DNA from: Rhizobium leguminosarum bv. trifolii WSM2297
GTDB lineage: Bacteria; Pseudomonadota; Alphaproteobacteria; Rhizobiales; Rhizobiaceae
Length of the DNA stretch: 64,000 nt
NCBI RefSeq assembly: GCF_000271845.1
Contig: NZ_JH719395.1
Span: forward strand, 2,828,208-2,892,207
Reading direction: 5' to 3'
In this document: positions 55,081 through 64,000 of the stretch, one piece after another
How positions within the stretch are numbered: the first letter of the stretch is position 1
How the letters are laid out: every line of letters begins with the position of its first letter
Position numbers and translations under genes: made by a program
Notes under the pieces: model-generated
Told to the model about the DNA's origin: nothing
Databases searched by the model: none
Seen by the model: only the letters and a program-made list of their open reading frames with translations

Positions 55081-56889
55081 TCAGGCGCTTTCCTTGAATT
55101 CGGCGTCCCCATCATCGGGACCGCCCATGGAGAGATCGAGAGCGAAGCCTTTCGCCCGCGCCTGCTGACCGGCGACGCTGTTGGCGGCGAGCTTCCTGCC
55201 GCCGAGCTTGCGGCCGGCGACGGGCGCCGAGCTACGAATAGTCACTCTGGCAGCCGGGACGCGGGATTGGCGGTTGCCTGCCATATCGACCTTGAAGAAG
55301 GCGATCGAGGCCTGCAGTTCTTCGGCCTGGCTCGCGAGCTCTTCCGAGGTCGCAGACATTTGCTCGGAGGCGCCGGCATTCTGCTGCGTCACCCGATCGA
55401 GCTGCTGGATCGCTTCGTTGATCTGGCCAGCACCGATATCCTGTTCGCGGCAGGCGGCACTGATCTCCGAAACCAGTTCGGCCGTCTTGCGAATATCGGG
55501 CACCAGCCGGCCGAGCATATCGCCGGCGTCCTGAGCGGCCTTGACCGTATCGCCCGACATCGAGCTGATTTCCGCCGCTGCCGACTGGCTGCGTTCGGCA
55601 AGTTTGCGCACCTCGGAGGCGACGACTGCAAAACCCTTGCCGTGTTCGCCGGCACGTGCCGCTTCGACGGCGGCGTTGAGCGCCAGCAGGTCGGTCTGAC
55701 GGGCGATTTCCTGGACGATGCTGATTTTCTCGGCGATGGTCCGCATCGCCTGTACGGCGCGCGTTACCGCGTCACCGCTCATCTCCGCATCCTTGGCCGA
55801 CTGGCGGGCGATCTTCTCGGTCTGCGCCGCATTGTCGGCATTCTGCTTGATATTGGCGGCCATCTCCTCCATCGAGGCGGAAGCCTCTTCAGCCGAAGCG
55901 GCCTGTTCGCTGGCGCCCTGTGACACCTGCTCGGAGCTCGAGGACAGTTCCTGGCTGCCGGCCGAAACATTTTCGGCGGCAACGACCGCATCGGCAACGA
56001 CGCCGCGCAGCCGCTCAACCATCTGTTCGAGCGCAATGCCGAGCGTATCCTTCTCCGAAAGCGGCTTCGGGGACACCGTCAGGTCGCCGTCGGCGATCTG
56101 CGTGGCGATGTCGGCGGTGATGCGCAGATTATCCGTCATGACGTTGATCATGTTGACCAGGTCTTTGATCTCGTCGTTGGTCCTGATCTCGACCTTCTGG
56201 TTCAGATCGCCGATGGCGACAGCGCTGGCAACATTCATGATCTTGCGCAGGCCGCTGTTGACGCCGAGCGCGATCCACAGCGCAGCGGCGAAAGCGATGA
56301 CGGACGCTCCGATTGCGATACCGATCAACATGGTCTTCGTCGAACTATAAAGAACATCGGTATCGGCATCGGCTTGCGCCATCGACGTCTGCTGAAGTGC
56401 GACGAGTCTCCCGAAAACATCTTCCATTTCTGTAACAAGGGCGCGAACCTCCCCCGAGGAAAGTGCCACGGCCGCTGCCCTGTCACCGCTTTGCTGGATA
56501 GAGGCGACCTTGCTGGAACCTTCATCGAAGCGTTTGGCCAGCTCGACCAGCCTGTCCCAGAGGGGCTTGCCCTCAGCCGTTGCGAGCAGTTGGCCGCCCG
56601 TCGCGAAGGTGAGCATTTCATCGACGCTCTTCGCCGAATTCAGGTAGTCCTTCTTGGCGACGTCGGCATCCATTTCCAGAAGCGCGTTCTTCTGCCAGCG
56701 AACGGCATCGAGCTCGGCAGTCTTCGCTTCCAGTGCCAGTTCCAGCCTTTTTGCAGGACCGGAAACAAGATTGCCGACAGCATCGTTCAGTGAACTGAGG
56801 CTGATGATTCCATAAACCGCGCTGCCCACCAGCAACAATATGACAAAGCCGAAAGCGGCTGCGAGCTTAAGTTTGATCGTAATACGCAT
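55081..56889 (-). CDS. Chemoreceptor (MCP) of the che operon, two HAMP units
   Basis: A 602-residue receptor. Helix one is residues 10-32, a four-helix-bundle periplasmic sensor of about 150 residues follows, helix two is 187-209. HAMP one is about 206-258 and a second HAMP-like unit is 259-297 ([20 protein letters not shown]). The signalling domain (310-540) has the tip [21 protein letters not shown] variable linker ends in [13 protein letters not shown] and a final EFKESA. Close paralogue of the next two receptors. Third receptor in transcription order, 2 bp before cheW. Confidence 0.94.
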   Translation of the reverse strand: MRITIKLKLAAAFGFVILLLVGSAVYGIISLSSLNDAVGNLVSGPAKRLELALEAKTAELDAVRWQKNALLEMDADVAKKDYLNSAKSVDEMLTFATGGQLLATAEGKPLWDRLVELAKRFDEGSSKVASIQQSGDRAAAVALSSGEVRALVTEMEDVFGRLVALQQTSMAQADADTDVLYSSTKTMLIGIAIGASVIAFAAALWIALGVNSGLRKIMNVASAVAIGDLNQKVEIRTNDEIKDLVNMINVMTDNLRITADIATQIADGDLTVSPKPLSEKDTLGIALEQMVERLRGVVADAVVAAENVSAGSQELSSSSEQVSQGASEQAASAEEASASMEEMAANIKQNADNAAQTEKIARQSAKDAEMSGDAVTRAVQAMRTIAEKISIVQEIARQTDLLALNAAVEAARAGEHGKGFAVVASEVRKLAERSQSAAAEISSMSGDTVKAAQDAGDMLGRLVPDIRKTAELVSEISAACREQDIGAGQINEAIQQLDRVTQQNAGASEQMSATSEELASQAEELQASIAFFKVDMAGNRQSRVPAARVTIRSSAPVAGRKLGGRKLAANSVAGQQARAKGFALDLSMGGPDDGDAEFKESA

Positions 56890-57007
56890 CTCAATATTCC
56901 TCTGTGAGAGCGAGGCAATAAATATGGTCCAGGCGGCGCGGCATCATGCAGCAAAGAATTCCGTCAGGCGAAAACATGCCACGGAAAGAAATGAATAGAC
57001 TTCCATC

Positions 57008-57060
57008 CCGGCTCCCCCGAGCCGGAAGTATGTGCCGCGGGCCATGCTGGCTGGCCCGCG
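57008..57060 (-). repeat. Two hairpins in the receptor-receptor spacer
   Basis: CCGGCTC-cccc-GAGCCGG (57008-57025) and CGCGGGCCA-tgctggc-TGGCCCGCG (57036-57060) are strong stems in the 219-bp gap between the second and third receptor genes. No T-runs follow on either strand, so they are more likely mRNA processing or stabilising structures than terminators. No gene is seen in the gap. Confidence 0.55.
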
Positions 57061-57108
57061 ACCGTTGCGAACGGGGATAACGCTCATGCGCTTTCCCCAG
57101 GGGAGCGC

Positions 57109-59031
57109 CTAAGCGCTCTCCCGAAACTCGTCATCGACGGTGTCGGGACCGCCCATCGACAGGTCGAGGGCAAAGCCTTTCACGCGGGCCTGCTGGCCGG
57201 CGACCGTATTGGCCGGCGCCTTGCCGGCCGGTTTGCGCGGTGCGGCTTGAACCCGGCTGCGGGCAGTGGATTTTGCGGCAGGCGCGTGCGCGCGGCGCGC
57301 GCCCGCCATATCGACCTTGAAGAAGGCGATCGACGTCTGCAGTTCTTCGGCCTGCGAAGCGAGTTCCTCGGAGGTTGCCGACATCTGCTCGGAGGCGCCG
57401 GCATTCTGCTGGGTCACCTTGTCGAGTTGCTGGATCGCTTCATTGATCTGGGCAGCCCCGATATCCTGTTCACGGCAGGCGGCGCTGATCTCGGAAACCA
57501 GTTCCGCCGTCTTGCGGATATCGGGCACCAGCCGGCCGAGCATCTCGCCCGCTTCCTGGGCGGCCGTCACGGTATCGCTCGACATCGAGCTGATTTCGGC
57601 CGCAGCCGACTGGCTGCGTTCGGCAAGCTTGCGAACTTCCGAGGCGACGACCGCAAAACCCTTCCCGTGTTCACCCGCGCGCGCAGCTTCGACGGCGGCG
57701 TTGAGCGCCAGCAGATCGGTCTGACGGGCAATTTCCTGAACTATGCCGATCTTCTGGGCGATCGTGCGCATGGCCTCTACAGCGCGGGAGACGGCTTCAC
57801 CGCTGGCTTCCGCATCCTTGGCCGACTGACGGGCGATCTTTTCCGTCTGAGCGGCATTGTCGGCATTCTGCTTGATGTTGGAAGCCATCTCTTCCATCGA
57901 TGCGGAAGCCTCTTCGGCCGAAGCGGCCTGTTCGGTGGCACCTTGCGACACCTGCTCGGAGCTCGAGGACAGTTCCTGGCTGCCGGCCGAAACGTTTTCC
58001 GCAGCGGAGATCGCGTCGGCAACGACGCCGCGCAGGCGCTCGACCATCTGCTCAAGGGCGATGCCAAGCGCATCCTTGTCGGAAAGCGGTTTCGGAGACA
58101 CCGTCAGGTCGCCATTGGCGATCTGGTCGGCGATGCCGGCGGTGGTCCTGAGATTGGAGATCATGCTCTGCATCGCGATGCCGAGCGTATCCTTGTCCGA
58201 GAGCGGCTTGGCATCGGTGCTGAGGTCGCCCGTGGCAATCTGGTCGGCAAGGGCCGCCGTGGCGCGCAGATTGGCGGTCATGGTATTGACCGTATTGATC
58301 AAATCCTTGATCTCGTCATTGGTCCTGACATCGACTGTCTGATTAAGGTCGCCGAGTGCCACGGCGTTTGCGACAGTCGTGATCTTCCGCAGACCATTGT
58401 TGATTCCAAGGGTAATCCACAATGCGGCGCCGAGAGCGATGAGCACGGCAATGCCGGACGCGCTGCCGAGGATCAGCTTCGTCGAGCCATAAAGATGGGT
58501 GTTCGATTCGGCGGTCGCCTTCATTCCTTTGCGTTGGATTTCGACGAGCGCCGCAATCGCAGCGCCCATATCGTCGGTCATCGTCCTGAGGTCGCCGAGT
58601 GAAAGCGCCAGCGCGCCGGCCTGATCGCCTCTTGCGTCGAGTTGCTGCAGTTCGGCGGATCTTTCGCGGAACTTCGCGCCGATCGTCTGCAATTTCTCCC
58701 AATATGGCTTGCCTTCCGGCAAGGCGATGGCAAGACCGCCATCGACGGCATCGAACATGTCCTGCAAGTACCGGTCAGCGTCCTTGTAAAAACCAGCAGC
58801 AATTTCGGGATCTGTCGAGAGCAAGGCATTCTTCTGGGAACGGATTGCGTTGACCTCGGCGACATTGGCGGTCAGGGCCAGCTCCAGTCGGCGCACTGAT
58901 CCGTCGATCATCTGGGCGCTCGCGTCATTCAAAGTGCCGAGGCTCAGACTCCCATAAACCGCGATGGCGATCAGCAGCAGCGTCATGATGCCGAACGCAA
59001 GCCCCAGTTTGAGCTTGATAGTGAAACGCAT
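57109..59031 (-). CDS. Chemoreceptor (MCP) of the che operon, three HAMP units
   Basis: A 640-residue receptor, with helix one at 9-29 and helix two at 187-209 around a ~150-residue sensor. It has three consecutive HAMP units: about 206-256, 257-294 ([20 protein letters not shown]) and 295-337 ([20 protein letters not shown]); the last two are about 39-residue near-copies, so the array grew by tandem duplication. The signalling tip and the tail ([13 protein letters not shown], final EFRESA) match its neighbours. The start at 59031 (MRFTIKLKL) follows a aggggg site; the longer frame is rejected. Confidence 0.94.
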   Translation of the reverse strand: MRFTIKLKLGLAFGIMTLLLIAIAVYGSLSLGTLNDASAQMIDGSVRRLELALTANVAEVNAIRSQKNALLSTDPEIAAGFYKDADRYLQDMFDAVDGGLAIALPEGKPYWEKLQTIGAKFRERSAELQQLDARGDQAGALALSLGDLRTMTDDMGAAIAALVEIQRKGMKATAESNTHLYGSTKLILGSASGIAVLIALGAALWITLGINNGLRKITTVANAVALGDLNQTVDVRTNDEIKDLINTVNTMTANLRATAALADQIATGDLSTDAKPLSDKDTLGIAMQSMISNLRTTAGIADQIANGDLTVSPKPLSDKDALGIALEQMVERLRGVVADAISAAENVSAGSQELSSSSEQVSQGATEQAASAEEASASMEEMASNIKQNADNAAQTEKIARQSAKDAEASGEAVSRAVEAMRTIAQKIGIVQEIARQTDLLALNAAVEAARAGEHGKGFAVVASEVRKLAERSQSAAAEISSMSSDTVTAAQEAGEMLGRLVPDIRKTAELVSEISAACREQDIGAAQINEAIQQLDKVTQQNAGASEQMSATSEELASQAEELQTSIAFFKVDMAGARRAHAPAAKSTARSRVQAAPRKPAGKAPANTVAGQQARVKGFALDLSMGGPDTVDDEFRESA

Positions 59032-59238
59032 GTGATACCCCCTATAAGCGGTCAAAAACCAATGGATAGAGAACATGTCCCCTTGGCGGGACGTCGAGCT
59101 TGATCGTGATGTGCCTGAGGGGAGAGCGACTACATTCACTTCCTGGCAGCCGGACATCTGTCGATCGCAGCGCCAACGCCTACATGCGTTGGGGGATATT
59201 CCCGCCCTGGGTCCACCGAGTAGCGAGAGGGATCACAT

Positions 59239-59267
59239 GGAGGCGAAGGCGCATAACCTTCGCCTCC
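59239..59267 (-). repeat. Perfect hairpin in the receptor-receptor spacer
   Basis: GGAGGCGAAGG and CCTTCGCCTCC pair perfectly over 11 bp around a 7-nt loop, just after the stop of the first receptor gene (minus strand) in a 247-bp gap. No T-run, so probably a partial terminator or mRNA stabiliser within the operon. No gene is seen in the gap. Confidence 0.6.
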
Positions 59268-59278
59268 GGGCAAGCGCT

Positions 59279-60988
59279 TTATGCGCTCTCCCTAAAGTCG
59301 TCGTCGCCGGCATCAGGACCGCCCATCGACATATCGAGAGCAAAGCCTTTGAGACGCTGTTGCTGAGTCGAAATCGTCTGTCCACGGCCCTGGCCGTGGG
59401 CCTGCGATGCGGGCCTGTGGCCAGCGGCTGAGGGCTTGAGCACCTTGGCCGAAGCTTTTGGCTGCGCCTTGTTGACGCCGGATCGCGCGCTGCCTGCCGT
59501 ATCGACCTTGAAGAAGGCGATCGACGTCTGCAGTTCTTCGGCCTGCGAGGCGAGCTCCTCGGAGGTGGCCGACATCTGCTCGGATGCGCCGGCATTCTGC
59601 TGGGTCACCTTGTCGAGCTGCTGGATCGCTTCGTTGATCTGCGAGGCGCCGATATCCTGTTCGCGGCAGGCGGCACTGATCTCCGAAACCAGCTCGGCCG
59701 TCTTGCGAATATCGGGCACCAGGCGGCCGAGCATGTCGCCGGCATCGGCGGCAGCCTTGACCGTATCGCCCGACATGGCGCTGATTTCGGCGGCAGCCGA
59801 CTGGCTGCGTTCGGCAAGTTTGCGCACCTCCGAGGCGACGACCGCAAAGCCCTTGCCGTGCTCGCCGGCGCGCGCCGCTTCGACTGCGGCGTTCAGAGCC
59901 AAGAGATCGGTCTGGCGGGCGATCTCCTGGACGATGCCGATCTTCTGGGCGATCGTGCGCATGGCGTCGACGGCGCGCGTCACCGCTTCACCGCTCATCT
60001 CCGCATCCTTGGCCGACTGGCGGGCGATCTTCTCGGTCTGCGCCGCATTGTCGGCATTCTGCTTGATATTGGCGGCCATCTCCTCCATCGAGGCGGAAGC
60101 CTCTTCGGCCGAAGCAGCCTGTTCGCTGGCGCCCTGCGACACCTGCTCGGAACTTGCCGAAAGCTCCTGACTGCCGGAAGAGACGTTGTCGGCGGCCGAC
60201 AATGCATCGGCAACGACGCCGCGCAGGCGTTCGATCATGATGTTGACGTTGCCGAGAAGCTCGCCGATTTCGTCACGGCTGGTGATATCGGCCATCTTCG
60301 TCAGATCGCCTTCCGACACTTCGCGAACCACGGTGTTGGCCCGGTTGAGGCCCTTGCTGATCGTGCTGGCGATCCAGAAGGCGGTAATGCCCGCAACCAG
60401 CAAGGCAACGCCGGCTACCGCCATCATCATCGTGCGTGTGGTCGCATACTGCGCGTCGGCGCTTTCGTCGGCAGCCTTCATGCGCTGCTTTTCGAGAGTG
60501 AGGATTTCGCCGAGCGTCGAGTCGATATCGTTGGCAGCGGCCCGAGCCGCCGTGACGGAGACGGTATTTGCGGCTTCGGCGTTCCCGGCCTTCACATAAT
60601 CGCGGATCTGGTCGTCGGCTGCATTGAAGGATTTGGAAAGTTCCGCGATACGCGCCCAGCGAACCTTGCCCTCTTCGGTTGCCAACGTCAGTACATGGCC
60701 GAATGCATCGGCGAAGTCGTTGCGGGCCTGATTGCCCTTGGCGATGGAACCGGCAGTCTCGTCTGCAGTGCGGGCGGTGAGCAGGTTCTTCTGCTGTCGG
60801 ATAGCCTCGAGCTGGGCAATGTTGATTTGCTGCGCGAGATCGAGACGGGCTGCCGGACCGGCAAGCAGATTGCCGATCGTGTCGTTCAGCGATCCCAGGC
60901 TCAAGATGCCGTAGGCAGCGGTGCCCATCAGCATGAGGATGATGAAGGTGAACGCGGTCACCAGTTTTGTCTTGATTGTCAATCGCAT
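59279..60988 (-). CDS. Chemoreceptor (MCP) of the che operon, one HAMP unit
   Basis: A 569-residue receptor and the first of the three in transcription order. Helix one is 10-30, the sensor about 31-185, helix two 187-209, and a single HAMP (about 206-257, [20 protein letters not shown]) leads to the signalling domain with tip [20 protein letters not shown]. The linker is Ala/Gln/Lys-rich and ends with [13 protein letters not shown] and a final DFRESA. The sensor resembles the other two weakly, the signalling domain very strongly. It lies 31 bp after cheW. Confidence 0.94.
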   Translation of the reverse strand: MRLTIKTKLVTAFTFIILMLMGTAAYGILSLGSLNDTIGNLLAGPAARLDLAQQINIAQLEAIRQQKNLLTARTADETAGSIAKGNQARNDFADAFGHVLTLATEEGKVRWARIAELSKSFNAADDQIRDYVKAGNAEAANTVSVTAARAAANDIDSTLGEILTLEKQRMKAADESADAQYATTRTMMMAVAGVALLVAGITAFWIASTISKGLNRANTVVREVSEGDLTKMADITSRDEIGELLGNVNIMIERLRGVVADALSAADNVSSGSQELSASSEQVSQGASEQAASAEEASASMEEMAANIKQNADNAAQTEKIARQSAKDAEMSGEAVTRAVDAMRTIAQKIGIVQEIARQTDLLALNAAVEAARAGEHGKGFAVVASEVRKLAERSQSAAAEISAMSGDTVKAAADAGDMLGRLVPDIRKTAELVSEISAACREQDIGASQINEAIQQLDKVTQQNAGASEQMSATSEELASQAEELQTSIAFFKVDTAGSARSGVNKAQPKASAKVLKPSAAGHRPASQAHGQGRGQTISTQQQRLKGFALDMSMGGPDAGDDDFRESA

Positions 60989-61019
60989 CGGTCTACCCCC
61001 AACTTAAACTCAGCCGACG

Positions 61020-61529
61020 TCAGCTGGCGGCTCCTGCCGCGTCGTGCTTCGATGAAAAAATCGCCTGCAGATTGGGGAGAATGATGAACTCTCCGCCCCT
61101 CTTCACCAGGCAGTTGATGTAGTCGGCGCGCCAGCGCATGCCGATGCTCGGCGGCGCCTCGCTTGCGGATTTTGCCAACGTCGTCACCTCGTTCACCTTG
61201 TCGGTTCTGAGCCCAACGAGCGTCTGCTCGCCCTGCAGATCGATCTCGATGACGATGAAGCGGCTGTCGATCGTCGCCTCTGCCGCTTCCATCCCGAAAG
61301 CGAGACGCAGGTCGGCAAGTGGAATGACCTTGCCGCGAAAATTGATGACGCTAGCGACGAAAGGCTGGCTGCCCGGCACCGCAGTCTCCGGAAGCAGATC
61401 CAGGATTTCCTGGACCATGGCCGCCTCCAGCGCGAAGGTCTCGCCGTTAAGGTCGAAGGTCAGAACCTCGACTTCTTCGGCATAGCTCCAGTGATTGTCG
61501 AATCGTTCGGCTGTTGCTGCTGCGCTCAT
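61020..61529 (-). CDS. cheW: Chemotaxis coupling protein CheW (first copy)
   Basis: A 169-residue CheW (EVLTFDLNGETFALEAAMVQ, NFRGKVIPLADLRLAFGM, LRTDKVNEVTTL). It begins inside the cheA stop codon (ATGA overlap at 61526-61529), so CheA and this CheW are translationally coupled and probably work as a pair. The N-terminal 18 residues are a short extension. Confidence 0.94.
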   Translation of the reverse strand: MSAAATAERFDNHWSYAEEVEVLTFDLNGETFALEAAMVQEILDLLPETAVPGSQPFVASVINFRGKVIPLADLRLAFGMEAAEATIDSRFIVIEIDLQGEQTLVGLRTDKVNEVTTLAKSASEAPPSIGMRWRADYINCLVKRGGEFIILPNLQAIFSSKHDAAGAAS

Positions 61530-63583
61530 CCTGCTACCCGCAATTGCGCCTCCTGATGCTGACCCGCGGCAACCAGGTGCCCGACGTCGAGAATAAGGGC
61601 GACGCTGCCGTCGCCGAGAATGGTCGCGCCCGAAAAGGTCGCGACGTCGTTATGCAGTTTCGACATCGACTTGATGACTGTCTGGTGGTCGCCGATGATC
61701 TGGTCGACGACGAGGCCGACGCGCTCCGTGCCGGTGGATATGACGACGACCTTCTGATGGACGTCGGGCTTGGTGCCGGTGCGGAAGAGGTCGCGCAGGC
61801 GCAGAAACGGCACCAGGCTGTCGCGCAGCGAGATGAAGCTGCGGCCGCGCGAGCGGAGATCTTCCTCGAGCGAAAGTTCGAGGCATTCCTCGACCGCCGA
61901 AAGCGGGATGACGTAACGGCCGGAACCGACGCGCACCAGCAGGCCGTCAATGATGGCAAGCGTCAGCGGGATACGCAGCGATACTTCCGAGCCCTGTCCC
62001 GGCACGCTAACGATGTCGATCGCGCCGCGAAGCGCTTCGACCGTCTTCTTGACCACGTCCATGCCGACGCCGCGGCCGGACAGGTTGGTGATCGCTGCCG
62101 CCGTCGAAAAGCCGGGGGCAAAGATCAGCTGCAGCAGCTCAGAGTCGGAAAGCGGCTGGCCGGGATGGATAAGGCCGGATGATTCCGCCTTGGCGCGAAC
62201 CCGTTCGCGATTGATGCCGCGGCCGTCGTCCTTGATCGAGATGATCACCTCGCCGCCCGCCTGGCGGGCCGAAAGCGTCACCGTGCCGGCTTGGCTCTTG
62301 CCGGCGGCAAGGCGATCGGCCGGCATTTCCAGGCCATGATCGATCGAGTTGCGCACCAGATGCACCAGCGGATCGGCCAGCCGCTCGATGACCGTCTTGT
62401 CGACTTCGGTGCTCTCGCCCTCCGTCACCAGCTCGATCACCTTGCCGGTCTCGCGGGCGAGATCGTGAACGAGGCGGCGGAAGCGGGAGAAGAGGGTGGC
62501 GACCGGCACCATGCGCAGCACCATCATCGTGTCGCGCAATTCACCGGAGAGCCGTTCGATTTCTTCCGAGACGGAGCGCAGCGCGATATCGGTGCTGGCG
62601 CCGGCGAGCTGGCTAAGGCGCGATTGGGCGATGACGAGCTCGCCGACGCGGTCCATCAGCTCGTCCAAACGCTCGGCCGGAACGCGGACATTCTCGGCCG
62701 CCTTCGCCTGGCTGACGGCGGCAGGCGGCTCGCGCCTGGCCGGTACCGCCTCGACGGGGCGGAATTCCGGAACGGTGGCCGGCGGAACGGCGGTCGCCGA
62801 TTCTTCGGCGGCGGGTACAGATGCAGGATTTTCTACGATCGGAGCGGCGGTTGCCGCCGCCGGCCCGCCGATCTCTTCGACGCTGAGTTCCATATCGTCG
62901 AGCACGAAGATGAAGACGTCGTCGATCGCCGAGCGGTCCTGCTCGCTGGTCAGCATGACATCCCAGGAAATATGCAGTTCCGTCGGCGTGAGTTCACCAA
63001 GGGGCGGAATGGCCGAGGTGTTGGCCCGCACCGTGCATTCGCCGAGATCGCGCAGCTCGTCCAGCAGGCCGAGCGGGTTGGTGCCGTTGGCCATCGAATT
63101 GGCCGGCAGGCTGAAGCGGATACGCCAGCTGTTTTTCGTCTTCGCCGATACTTCCCGCACGACCGCGGGCGCGGCAATAGCGGCCACTGCGGCGGCAGGC
63201 GCCGTCGCCTTGCCGCCGACGGCAGCCTGCAGCTGTGCCAGAAGCTTGCTGCCGGTGTCGCCGTGATCGGCGTCCGGCTGGTCGACGAGGGCTTGCATAT
63301 GGTCCTGGGCGGCAAGAACGGCGGCGACGAGTTCGCTGGTCGCCGCGACCTCGCCCTTGCGAACGCGGTCGAAGGCGGTTTCGCAATGATGGGTGAAGGC
63401 GGCGAGCGCCTCGAAACCGAACATCGCGCCGGAACCCTTGAGCGTGTGGAGCCCGCGGAACACGGCGTCGACAATATCCTTGTTGTCGAGCTGGTGGGTC
63501 AGGTCGAGAAGACCGGCCTCGATCGCCTCGAGGCATTCGGCAGCCTCCATGCGGAACACGGCAACGGGATCGAGCGTACTCAT
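61526..63583 (-). CDS. cheA: Chemotaxis histidine kinase CheA
   Basis: A 685-residue CheA. P1 has the phosphorylated H46 (GLHTLKGSGAMFG). A P2-like domain lies near 150-240 (SWRIRFSLPANSMANG), then a Pro/Ala-rich linker. P3 dimerisation (RVPAERLDELMDRVGELV) is followed by the kinase domain with N box HLVRNSIDHGLE, G1 DDGRGINRE and G2 NLSGRGVGMDVV. A CheW-like P5 forms the C-terminus. The start at 63583 overlaps the cheY stop (ATGA); the longer frame would run far into cheY. It passes phosphate to CheY and CheB. Confidence 0.95.
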   Translation of the reverse strand: MSTLDPVAVFRMEAAECLEAIEAGLLDLTHQLDNKDIVDAVFRGLHTLKGSGAMFGFEALAAFTHHCETAFDRVRKGEVAATSELVAAVLAAQDHMQALVDQPDADHGDTGSKLLAQLQAAVGGKATAPAAAVAAIAAPAVVREVSAKTKNSWRIRFSLPANSMANGTNPLGLLDELRDLGECTVRANTSAIPPLGELTPTELHISWDVMLTSEQDRSAIDDVFIFVLDDMELSVEEIGGPAAATAAPIVENPASVPAAEESATAVPPATVPEFRPVEAVPARREPPAAVSQAKAAENVRVPAERLDELMDRVGELVIAQSRLSQLAGASTDIALRSVSEEIERLSGELRDTMMVLRMVPVATLFSRFRRLVHDLARETGKVIELVTEGESTEVDKTVIERLADPLVHLVRNSIDHGLEMPADRLAAGKSQAGTVTLSARQAGGEVIISIKDDGRGINRERVRAKAESSGLIHPGQPLSDSELLQLIFAPGFSTAAAITNLSGRGVGMDVVKKTVEALRGAIDIVSVPGQGSEVSLRIPLTLAIIDGLLVRVGSGRYVIPLSAVEECLELSLEEDLRSRGRSFISLRDSLVPFLRLRDLFRTGTKPDVHQKVVVISTGTERVGLVVDQIIGDHQTVIKSMSKLHNDVATFSGATILGDGSVALILDVGHLVAAGQHQEAQLRVAG

Positions 63584-63948
63584 CGTCCGAGCACCTTCTT
63601 CACGATCTTCACCAGATGTTCCGGATCGAACGGCTTGGTCAGCCAACCCGTCGCGCCGGCAGCCTTGGCCCGCGCCTTGAGATCGGCATCCGATTCCGTT
63701 GTCAGGAAGATGATCGGAACACCGGCCTGCCCAGGCAGCTTTCGCAGTTCCTCGATCATCGTCAGGCCGTCCATGACCGGCATGTTGAGATCGGTGACGA
63801 TCAGATCGAAGCTGCTGCTCTTGGCCGTCGCGAGGCCTTCGGCCCCGTCGGCGGCCTCGGTGACGCGGTAACCGGCATTGGTAAGCGTGACCTTGGTGGT
63901 CAGGCGGATGCTGGCGGAATCGTCGACAGTCAGAATATTTGCACTCAT
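63580..63948 (-). CDS. cheY: Chemotaxis response regulator CheY
   Basis: A 122-residue single-domain receiver: acidic pocket D9-D10, phospho-acceptor D53 (VTDLNMPVMDG), T83 and K105 (TKPFDP). It is the first gene of the operon in view and has a good agagg site. The phosphorylated form should act on a motor or on another output; no flagellar gene lies nearby. The promoter would be at or beyond the end of the window. Confidence 0.94.
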   Translation of the reverse strand: MSANILTVDDSASIRLTTKVTLTNAGYRVTEAADGAEGLATAKSSSFDLIVTDLNMPVMDGLTMIEELRKLPGQAGVPIIFLTTESDADLKARAKAAGATGWLTKPFDPEHLVKIVKKVLGR

Positions 63949-64000
63949 AACGTTACCTCTTTATGCAACCAGAACTTGGAATCTTCTTGATCAAAAGATT

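Noticed and set aside
62291..63871. Long plus-strand open frame opposite cheA and cheY
   Set aside because: Opposite strand of strongly supported che genes; composition is that of a shadow frame.

Overview
The window is a 64 kb stretch of an alphaproteobacterial chromosome, almost certainly from Rhizobium (R. etli / R. leguminosarum / R. phaseoli group). The evidence is high GC, dense operons, several Rhizobiales-only gene pairs (lpiA-acvB, the sqdBDC sulfolipid genes, DUF1192-DUF1465) and at least six families of palindromic intergenic repeats typical of rhizobia, including a RIME-like element. No tRNA, rRNA, CRISPR array, IS element or prophage was seen, so this is core rather than island DNA. 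The organism name is inferred from memory of gene order, not from a search.

Layout. 0-3.4 kb: sulfolipid genes sqdB, sqdD, sqdC, split by a RIME-like repeat. 3.4-12.2 kb: a mixed set (5-formyl-THF cyclo-ligase, YmdB-type phosphodiesterase, secreted MBL-fold protein, PNPOx-like protein, YebC regulator, luciferase-like oxidoreductase, a solitary chemoreceptor). 12.4-15.5 kb: the Holliday-junction operon ruvC-ruvA-ruvB, with an AbrB/PIN toxin-antitoxin pair inserted between ruvC and ruvA. 15.5-17.5 kb: Tat-exported phosphoesterase, Nudix and DinB proteins. 17.6-21.6 kb: lpiA-acvB (aminoacyl-phosphatidylglycerol synthesis and turnover). 21.8-29.4 kb: DoxX, a large MscS channel, Gnd, a divergent ArsR/SRPBCC pair, a twice-frameshifted epimerase pseudogene and a phytase-like esterase. 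29.4-30.5 kb: 6S RNA, zapA and a DUF4164 gene.

30.8-39.5 kb is a central-carbon block, tkt-gap-(two small genes, K+/H+ antiporter)-pgk-fbaB, with terminators and a striking perfect 27-bp inverted repeat before fbaB. 39.9-44 kb holds PhzF, a small membrane protein, an MFS transporter, DUF1192, a candidate small RNA flanked by two CtrA-type boxes, an RcdA-like gene and rpmE. 44.2-49.4 kb: an MsbA-like ABC exporter, an orphan TctC-type binding protein, YegP-like, and a YCII (DGPF) protein with an ECF42-type sigma factor. 49.4-52.4 kb: a MotA/ExbB-like plus OmpA/MotB-like pair and an inositol monophosphatase.

52.6-63.9 kb is one long minus-strand chemotaxis operon, cheY-cheA-cheW-mcp-mcp-mcp-cheW-cheR-cheB. 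It is self-sufficient for signalling and adaptation but no flagellar genes are in view. Its three receptors are close paralogues that carry one, two and three HAMP units and share a conserved C-terminal tail.

Most interesting items: the toxin-antitoxin module inside the ruv operon, the HAMP-number series and shared tail of the tandem receptors, the three-hairpin sRNA candidate with CtrA boxes next to the rcdA-like gene, the inverted repeat upstream of fbaB, and the duplicated AcvB in which one domain has lost its nucleophile.
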